This document shows positions 1 to 3,962 of a stretch of DNA of 6,061 nucleotides, piece after piece (within the stretch, counting starts at the first letter, position 1; each line of letters starts with the position of its first letter). Made by a program: the position numbers and the translations under genes. The notes beneath the pieces were generated by a model, which did not search any database, was not told the origin of the DNA, and was given only the letters and a program-made list of their open reading frames with translations. Origin of the DNA: JAHEDH01 sp965364515. GTDB taxonomy: Bacteria > Actinomycetota > Acidimicrobiia > Spongiisociales > ZC4RG35. The stretch covers positions 1 through 6,061 of the forward strand of contig CBDTXZ010000184.1 in assembly GCA_965364515.1 (NCBI GenBank), written 5' to 3'.

Positions 1-414
1 CTCGGCCAGCCGGGCTCTGAGCTTCGGGACCGCCTCGTCGAGGGCGCGCTCATACGCCGGCCGGAGGAATCGTGCGACCAGCGGGGCGGTGGGACCGGTT
101 GCCTCGAGAATGAACAGGATCTCCGAGCCCGCTCCTGCCGAAGTCGCGACGTGGTCGTAGGACACCGAGGCGCCGAACACTCGGCCGGTCCACCGGAACG
201 ATCGACCCGGCCGGAACTCGGTCACCACCACGCTCATCGGACGTCCGGAATTCCATCGGATCACGGCCGACGTGCTCTTGTCGATCTTGCCCGGCGGGCT
301 CGTCTCGACGCTCCGGACCGGCATCCACTCCTGCCAGTCCTCGGCCTTGATCAACGTCTGCCAGGTCTCGGTCAACGAGGCATCAACGCCGACGATGCGT
401 TCGACGAGTCGCAC
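1..414 (-). CDS. SRPBCC/START-fold (polyketide cyclase-like) protein, C-terminus cut by window edge
   Basis: The reading frame is open from a GTG at 414 down to base 1, giving 138 residues with no stop. An in-frame TAG lies 11 codons before the GTG, and no other ATG, GTG or TTG falls between them. An AAAGGAAGG Shine-Dalgarno sits just upstream, so the start is firm. The protein looks like the SRPBCC superfamily: an N-terminal strand (VERIVGVDAS), a helix with the TW...EDWQEWMP pattern at 18-32, a central beta sheet including FRWTGRVFGASVSYDHV (73-89), a GxGSEILF strand (95-101), and a long C-terminal helix ending in LDEAVPKLRARLAE. The family is usually about 140-150 residues, so only a few residues should be missing. 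Such proteins bind hydrophobic ligands in a cavity; ligand and role cannot be told here. A weak -10-like TAGCGT (442-447) lies upstream. It follows the ExoIII gene in the same direction. Confidence 0.8.
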   Translation of the reverse strand, partial: MRLVERIVGVDASLTETWQTLIKAEDWQEWMPVRSVETSPPGKIDKSTSAVIRWNSGRPMSVVVTEFRPGRSFRWTGRVFGASVSYDHVATSAGAGSEILFILEATGPTAPLVARFLRPAYERALDEAVPKLRARLAE

Positions 415-449
415 GACCCTTCCTTTGCTCGCGAAGGCTCGACGCTACA

Positions 450-480
450 CCGGCTGCCGAGATGCGCGATTCGGAGCCGG
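450..480 (-). terminator. Imperfect inverted repeat between the exonuclease and SRPBCC genes
   Basis: The arms CCGGCT-G-CCGA (450-460) and TCGG-AGCCGG (471-480) pair over 10 bp with a single bulged G, around a 10-nt loop. It lies 33 nt past the ExoIII stop codon and ends 36 nt before the SRPBCC start. No U-tract follows on the minus strand, so it is not a textbook intrinsic terminator. It may be a weak terminator, a transcript-end stabiliser, or a structure in the leader of the downstream gene. Confidence 0.4.
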
Positions 481-512
481 GCTGGGCCACCGGAGCTGCC
501 TCGGATCTCAGA

Positions 513-1280
513 TCAACCGTCGATGGAGAAGAACAGCGGGGCATGGTCTGACGGCTTCGTGCCGGGGACCCTGGTCGGCTTGCGCCACTCCCGGCCGACG
601 TGCGCTCGCATCGGCTCGAGATCGCGCGCAAGCGCGAGATCGATCCGCAATCCCATCCCCTTGTGAAAGGCGCCGGCCCGGTAGTCCCACCAGGTGAACC
701 CCGAGGCTTCTGGCTCGACGGCCCGGAACACATCCACGAAGCCGGAAGCAGCCATGTCGCTGATCCGGCTCCGCTCCTGCGGTGTCACGTGGGTGCCTCC
801 GTGAAGTCGCGCCGGATCCCAGGCATCGGCGTCGGTCGGGCAGACGTTCATGTCGCCGGCAACCACTGTCGGGCCGTTCGTCTCCCGAGTCCACACCACC
901 ATGGCATCGAGGAACACCAGCTTCTCGACATACGTGTCCGAGTCGACCTGCCGGCCGTTCGGTACATACACCGAGGCCACCCTGATGCCGTCGACCTTCG
1001 CCTCGATCCATCTCGCTTCGTCCTCGGCGGGCTCCCCGGCGAGCCCGGTGACCACTTCAGAGATGTCGTGGTCCTTTCGAACGAGCATCGCCACCCCTGC
1101 CCAACGGCCACCGGAGTGGTCGAGCACCCGGTACGGCAGATCGGCGAATCCGAGCGAGGGGAACTCGGCCACCTTGGTCTCCTGGAGCAGTGCGACGTCC
1201 GGATTCGTCTCAGCGAGGAGTTGGCGCACCCTCTCGAGCCGGGTCGTGATCGAGTTGACGTTGTAGGTCACGAAGTCCAT
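513..1280 (-). CDS. xthA: Exodeoxyribonuclease III (AP endonuclease, XthA family)
   Basis: This 255-residue protein belongs to the endonuclease/exonuclease/phosphatase fold, ExoIII branch. Family members cleave DNA at abasic sites and remove 3' blocking groups in base excision repair, in the cytoplasm. The signature motifs are all present in order: TYNVNSI with Asn7, LLQETK with metal-binding Glu34, YVPNG with Tyr105, AGDMNVCP with Asp143 and Asn145, the FHKGMGLRIDLAL block (206-217) with Asp214, and KPSDHAP with Asp245 and His246. Length is close to E. coli ExoIII (268), with no sign of truncation. The ATG at 1280 starts directly at the conserved first beta strand (MDFVTYNVNS), and no good Shine-Dalgarno precedes it. 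A TAGGTT -10-like motif 6 nt upstream suggests a leaderless transcript. It is divergent from the nucleotidase gene and upstream of the SRPBCC gene. The family call is firm; the preferred activity (AP endonuclease or 3' exonuclease) cannot be read from sequence. Confidence 0.96.
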   Translation of the reverse strand: MDFVTYNVNSITTRLERVRQLLAETNPDVALLQETKVAEFPSLGFADLPYRVLDHSGGRWAGVAMLVRKDHDISEVVTGLAGEPAEDEARWIEAKVDGIRVASVYVPNGRQVDSDTYVEKLVFLDAMVVWTRETNGPTVVAGDMNVCPTDADAWDPARLHGGTHVTPQERSRISDMAASGFVDVFRAVEPEASGFTWWDYRAGAFHKGMGLRIDLALARDLEPMRAHVGREWRKPTRVPGTKPSDHAPLFFSIDG

Positions 1281-1336
1281 CCGGGCAACCTACACCGGGT
1301 TCCGACAGCCGGCCCGTGCGTCCTAGCCTCGCCGTC
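1281..1336. promoter_or_regulatory. Divergent promoter region with two leaderless-type -10 motifs
   Basis: This 56-bp gap separates the divergent exonuclease and nucleotidase genes. On the minus strand TAGGTT (1287-1292) is followed by 6 nt and then the exonuclease ATG. On the plus strand TAGCCT (1324-1329) is followed by 7 nt and then the nucleotidase ATG; a TTCCGA at 1300-1305 gives an 18-bp spacer to it. Neither ATG has a convincing Shine-Dalgarno. TAnnnT hexamers at that distance would place transcription starts at or next to the A of each ATG, as is common for actinobacterial leaderless genes. The motifs are seen; promoter function is inferred. Confidence 0.5.
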
Positions 1337-1879
1337 ATGCGTTTGGGAATCGACCTCGATGGCGTCGTCGCCGACTTCAACACCGGCTGGATCGACCGGT
1401 ACAACGTCCAGTTCGGCTCTGCAGTCTCGGTCGAGCAGGTCGACCGATGGGACGCCATCCCGTCGCTCACACATTTCCGACACATGGGCGAGTTCTGGCA
1501 CTGGGCAGCCGATATCGAAGGGGCGAGCCTGTTCCGACACCTCGATCCCTATCCCGAAGCGATCCCGGCACTCGAACGGCTCTCGAGAGACCATCGCATC
1601 GTCATCGTGACCACCAAGCCGCGTTTCGCCACGCACGACACGTTCGCCTGGATCGCAGAACATCGGATCCCAACCCGTGAAGTGCACATCACCGGACGAA
1701 AGTGGACCGTCGATTGCGACGTGTACCTCGATGACGGGCCGCACAACCTCGAGGACCTCGTCGAGCACCGTCCGAACTCCGCGGTCTTCCGATTCGTCAG
1801 ACCGTGGAACGAGCCCGTCCCCGGAGCGACCGACGTCGGCGGCTGGGCCGAGTTCGAACAGTGTGTGAACGGTCTGTGA
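1337..1879 (+). CDS. 5'(3')-deoxyribonucleotidase-like HAD phosphatase (NT5C family)
   Basis: The predicted protein has 180 residues and belongs to the haloacid dehalogenase superfamily, closest in appearance to the 5' nucleotidase, deoxy (cytosolic C-type) family. Such enzymes remove phosphate from deoxynucleoside monophosphates and help control dNTP pools. The HAD motifs are visible: motif I GIDLDGVVADF with nucleophile Asp6 and acid Asp8, motif II IVIVTTKP with Thr92/Thr93, a basic GRKW around 120-123 for the motif III lysine, and motif IV VYLDDGPHNLED with Asp132/Asp133 for Mg2+. A helical cap with many aromatic residues (RWDAIPSLTHF, GEFWHWAADI) sits between motifs I and II, as in the family. 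The ATG at 1337 is preferred because motif I begins at residue 4 and a -10-like TAGCCT fits a leaderless start. A GTG at 1316 would add 7 residues that match nothing in the family. True substrate is not known. Confidence 0.85.
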   Translation: MRLGIDLDGVVADFNTGWIDRYNVQFGSAVSVEQVDRWDAIPSLTHFRHMGEFWHWAADIEGASLFRHLDPYPEAIPALERLSRDHRIVIVTTKPRFATHDTFAWIAEHRIPTREVHITGRKWTVDCDVYLDDGPHNLEDLVEHRPNSAVFRFVRPWNEPVPGATDVGGWAEFEQCVNGL

Positions 1880-1881
1880 AG
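1849..1881 (-). promoter_or_regulatory. Possible PHO-box-like direct repeats (PhoP binding)
   Basis: Read on the minus strand from 1881 downwards, three units start exactly 11 nt apart: CTTCACA, GTTCACA and GTTCGAA. They match the actinobacterial PhoP consensus GTTCACC at 5, 6 and 4 of 7 positions, and 11-nt spacing is the known arrangement of these boxes. The set lies 13 bp upstream of the proposed -35 of the PhnD-type gene and overlaps the end of the nucleotidase coding region. A separate perfect GTTCACC occurs on the plus strand at 1922-1928 but has no neighbours in register. Function is inferred from motif and context. Confidence 0.4.
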
Positions 1882-1894
1882 CCGTCTCCGGGCT

Positions 1895-1923
1895 TTGGAC
1901 CGATCGTGCCCGATCGGTAACGT
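1895..1923 (+). promoter_or_regulatory. Putative promoter of the phnD-phnC-phnE operon with palindromic operator
   Basis: TTGGAC (1895-1900) and TAACGT (1918-1923) are separated by exactly 17 bp, a normal sigma-70-type spacer; the -10 fits TAnnnT and the -35 keeps TTG. The spacer is almost filled by a perfect inverted repeat, ACCGATCG (1899-1906), loop TGCC, CGATCGGT (1911-1918), which overlaps the last two -35 bases and the first -10 base. That placement is typical of a repressor operator. The same palindrome could instead act as the transcript-end hairpin of the nucleotidase gene, although no T-run follows it. The start would fall near 1930, leaving a leader of about 50 nt. Confidence 0.45.
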
Positions 1924-1930
1924 TCACCGC

Positions 1931-1951
1931 AGAGGAGGGAACGCCCTCTCT
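1931..1951 (+). other. Small stem-loop in the leader of the PhnD-type gene
   Basis: AGAG-G-AGGG (1931-1939) pairs with CCCT-CTCT (1944-1951) as 8 bp with one bulged G around an AACG loop, followed by a short pyrimidine-rich run. It could be the weak terminator of the nucleotidase gene or a 5' structure of the transporter mRNA. A clear Shine-Dalgarno, GAAGGA at 1967-1972, lies between it and the ATG at 1981. Confidence 0.35.
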
Positions 1952-1980
1952 TTCTGTCCCAGACACGAAGGAACACACTC

Positions 1981-3099
1981 ATGATGAAGCGTTGGCTTGC
2001 CGCGCTCGCCGTGCTCTCGTTGATCGTCGCTGCGTGCGGCGACGGAGACGACACGGCAGCGGAAGAAACCACCACGACCGAGGCCATGGAAGAAACCACC
2101 ACGACCGAGGCCATGGAAGAAACCACGACCACCGAGGCCATGGAAGAAGAGCCCACCGTTGGTACCGCCGAGAACCCGATCAAGGTTCTCTTCGTGCCGT
2201 CGGTGAGCGCCGAAGAGATCGTCGCCGGCGGAGACCTGCTCGACCAGACCCTGACCGATGCAACCGGTCTGGAGTTCGAAGTTCAGGTCCCGGCCTCCTA
2301 CGCCGCAACCATCGAAGAGATGTGCGCCTCGCCGGAGAGCTCGATCGGATTCATCCCGGCCCAGGCATACGTGCTCGCCAATCAGCTCTGCGGTGTCGAC
2401 ATCGCGCTGAAGGCCGAGCGCTTCGGATACACCGAGTACTGGGCACAGTTCATCGCACCCCGCGATTCTGACATCGAGAGCCTCGAAGACGTCGCCGGCG
2501 CAACCTGGGCCTACCCGGACGCCGGTTCGACCTCGGGCTTCCTGGTTCCGTCTGGAACGCTCGGCGTCCAGGGCATCGAGGTCGGCGGCGAGCTCGAGGC
2601 CGGTGGCCATGACGGCGTCGTGCGGGCCGTCTACAACAACGAGGCCGACTTCGGCACCACGTTCTTCAGCCCCGCGACCGACGCCGACGGCAATTCCCTC
2701 TGGGACGGAACCAATGACGGCGCCGACGTGCCGGCCGACCTGGTCGACGCCTGCGGTGTGGACGCCGACGGACAGCTGTCGTGCGGCGAGAACTACACGG
2801 TTCGCGACGCCCGTCGCAACGTCCGCGAGGAACTGCCCGATGTGATCCAGCAGGTGAAGATCTTCGCCGTTTCCGACCCGATCCCGAACGACGGTGTCGC
2901 CTTCGGCCCCGACTTCCCCGAGGATCTGCGCGCTCAGATCGTCGATGCGATGCTCGCCTTCGCAGCCGACGACGAAGAGGGCTTCAAGCAGGCGCTCGAC
3001 GCCTACAGCTGGGACTCGATCGTCCCGTCGACCGACTCGGACTTCGACGCGATTCGCGCCATCGTCCAGCAGCTCGGCATCACGCTCGACCAGCTGTGA
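1981..3099 (+). CDS. phnD: PhnD-type phosphonate/phosphite/phosphate ABC transporter solute-binding lipoprotein
   Basis: This 372-residue lipoprotein should capture the substrate outside the membrane and hand it to the permease. It has a Lys/Arg n-region, a hydrophobic core and lipobox VAAC with lipidated Cys19, then an acidic Glu/Thr linker (20-60) holding three identical 9-residue repeats. The binding domain (about 66-372) shows PhnD-family hallmarks: an NPIKVLFVPS start, AGSTSGFLVPSGTL at 181-194 (the STS loop binds the phosphoryl group in the family), GHDGVVRAVYNNEADFG at 209-225, and IPNDGVAFGPDFPEDLR at 301-317. Cys115/Cys137 and Cys258/Cys268 may form disulfides. Residues 228-278 look like an insertion with two DADG motifs. 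The ATG at 1981 has GAAGGA 8 nt upstream; ATG 1984 is less well spaced. Genes for the ATPase and permease follow. The family is clear, but which phosphorus compound is bound is not. Confidence 0.9.
   Translation: MMKRWLAALAVLSLIVAACGDGDDTAAEETTTTEAMEETTTTEAMEETTTTEAMEEEPTVGTAENPIKVLFVPSVSAEEIVAGGDLLDQTLTDATGLEFEVQVPASYAATIEEMCASPESSIGFIPAQAYVLANQLCGVDIALKAERFGYTEYWAQFIAPRDSDIESLEDVAGATWAYPDAGSTSGFLVPSGTLGVQGIEVGGELEAGGHDGVVRAVYNNEADFGTTFFSPATDADGNSLWDGTNDGADVPADLVDACGVDADGQLSCGENYTVRDARRNVREELPDVIQQVKIFAVSDPIPNDGVAFGPDFPEDLRAQIVDAMLAFAADDEEGFKQALDAYSWDSIVPSTDSDFDAIRAIVQQLGITLDQL
2061..2141 (+). repeat. Three 27-bp tandem repeats encoding the lipoprotein linker
   Basis: Three direct 27-bp units begin at 2061, 2088 and 2115, and a partial fourth begins at 2142. 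In frame they encode EETTTTEAM three times (residues 28-54). Units 1 and 2 are identical; unit 3 differs only by silent changes in its Thr codons (ACC ACG ACC ACC instead of ACC ACC ACG ACC). The near identity points to recent duplication or slippage, so copy number may vary between strains. The product is a flexible, negatively charged spacer between the lipid anchor and the binding domain, with many Thr residues that could be glycosylated. Confidence 0.9.
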
Positions 3100-3105
3100 T
3101 GTGAC

Positions 3106-3137
3106 ATCTGGTGGGGCGCGCTCGCGCCCCACCAGAT
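3106..3137 (+). terminator. Strong stem-loop between the binding-protein and ATPase genes
   Basis: A perfect 15-bp inverted repeat, arms ATCTGGTGGGGCGCG (3106-3120) and CGCGCCCCACCAGAT (3123-3137), starts 7 nt after the phnD stop and is followed by a pyrimidine stretch (ACTCTCTCTTCCC). It lacks a true U-run, so it is probably a leaky terminator or a 3'-end stabiliser that leaves more binding-protein mRNA than ATPase/permease mRNA, as is common in ABC importer operons. Confidence 0.7.
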
Positions 3138-3163
3138 ACTCTCTCTTCCCGTCGCCGACATCG

Positions 3164-3181
3164 AGTGCCTCACCGGGCACT
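3164..3181 (+). other. Minor 6-bp inverted repeat upstream of the ATPase gene
   Basis: AGTGCC (3164-3169) and GGCACT (3176-3181) flank a 6-nt loop. It lies in the rest of the 113-bp gap between the phnD and phnC genes, where I see no convincing promoter. It may be chance. Confidence 0.2.
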
Positions 3182-3212
3182 GGATACCGCTGATGGGGAC
3201 GAACGGGAGACC

Positions 3213-3962
3213 ATGCTCACAGTCGAACATCTCACGAAGGTCTATGACAACGGGACCGTCGCACTGGAGGACGTGTCATTCACGGTCCCCGAAGGCCAGT
3301 TCCTGGCAGTCATCGGACTCTCCGGTTCCGGGAAATCGACCCTCCTGAGGTGCATCAACCGGCTGATCGAACCGACCGAGGGTCGGATCCTGCTCGACGG
3401 CGAAGACGTCACGTCCGCGTCCCAGGAGGACCTCCGCCGGATCCGACGCCGGATCGGCATGGTGTTCCAGCACTTCAACCTCGTCCACCGGTCCAAGGTG
3501 ATCACGAACGTGCTCGCAGGTCGCCTCGGCTATACGAACCCGGCCATGAGCCTCGTCAACCGGTTCTCGAAAGAAGACGTCGACACGGCCATCGATCGGC
3601 TCGCCAGGGTCGGGCTCGCAGACAAGGCATACTCGAGAGCAGACGAGCTGTCCGGCGGACAACAGCAGCGGGTCGGTATCGCCCGGGCGTTGATGCAGGA
3701 GCCGGACATGGTCTTGGCCGACGAACCAGTTGCGAGCCTGGATCCGGTCCTGGCGCATTCCATCATGCAATACCTGGAGGGGATCCAGGCAGACGGGGTC
3801 ACCGTGCTCTGCTCCCTCCACTTCCTGGACCTGGTCCACCGATACGCCGACCGGGCGATCGCCCTGAACGAGGGGCGTCTGGTGTTCGACGGGGGGCCTG
3901 ACGAGATCACCGACGCCAAATTCGAGGAGATCTACGGCAGGGAGGCTGAGCGCGTTGGCTGA
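3213..3962 (+). CDS. phnC: PhnC-type ABC transporter ATP-binding protein
   Basis: This 249-residue cytoplasmic ATPase would power the importer as a dimer on the permease. All nucleotide-binding motifs are intact: Walker A GLSGSGKST (35-43, Lys41), Q-loop Gln86 in MVFQHFNL, signature LSGGQQQRVGIARAL (146-160), Walker B MVLADEP (166-172, catalytic Glu171), D-loop SLDP (175-178) and switch His203 in CSLHFLDLVHRYADR. The VFQHFNLVHR stretch and the SLHFLDLVHRYADRAIAL segment are typical of the PhnC branch rather than of amino-acid importers. The length fits the family (about 250-260). The ATG at 3213 has GGGAG just upstream (3205-3209) and begins directly with MLTVEHLTKVY. An upstream in-frame GTG at 3111 would add 34 Arg/Pro-rich residues and lies inside the stem-loop, so it is rejected. 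The stop overlaps the permease start. Confidence 0.95.
   Translation: MLTVEHLTKVYDNGTVALEDVSFTVPEGQFLAVIGLSGSGKSTLLRCINRLIEPTEGRILLDGEDVTSASQEDLRRIRRRIGMVFQHFNLVHRSKVITNVLAGRLGYTNPAMSLVNRFSKEDVDTAIDRLARVGLADKAYSRADELSGGQQQRVGIARALMQEPDMVLADEPVASLDPVLAHSIMQYLEGIQADGVTVLCSLHFLDLVHRYADRAIALNEGRLVFDGGPDEITDAKFEEIYGREAERVG

Noticed and set aside
1316..1336. Seven-residue extension of the nucleotidase from a GTG at 1316
   Set aside because: It has no ribosome binding site, adds residues before a motif that normally begins almost at the N-terminus, and contains the likely -10 element.
600..1610. A 336-codon plus-strand open frame across the exonuclease and into the nucleotidase
   Set aside because: It crosses two well-supported genes in other frames, and its His/Arg/Pro/Ser-rich product looks like a GC-rich shadow frame.
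1924..3180. A 418-codon open frame on the minus strand opposite the PhnD-type gene
   Set aside because: Its translation is Asp/Glu/Arg/Gly-biased with no recognisable domain, and it mirrors the codon bias of the plus-strand gene, which has a full set of family motifs, a lipobox and a good ribosome binding site.
3111..3212. N-terminal extension of the ATPase from a GTG at 3111
   Set aside because: The added residues are Arg/Pro-rich, do not match the family, and are encoded by the strong stem-loop and the gap; the ATG at 3213 starts at the conserved first strand.
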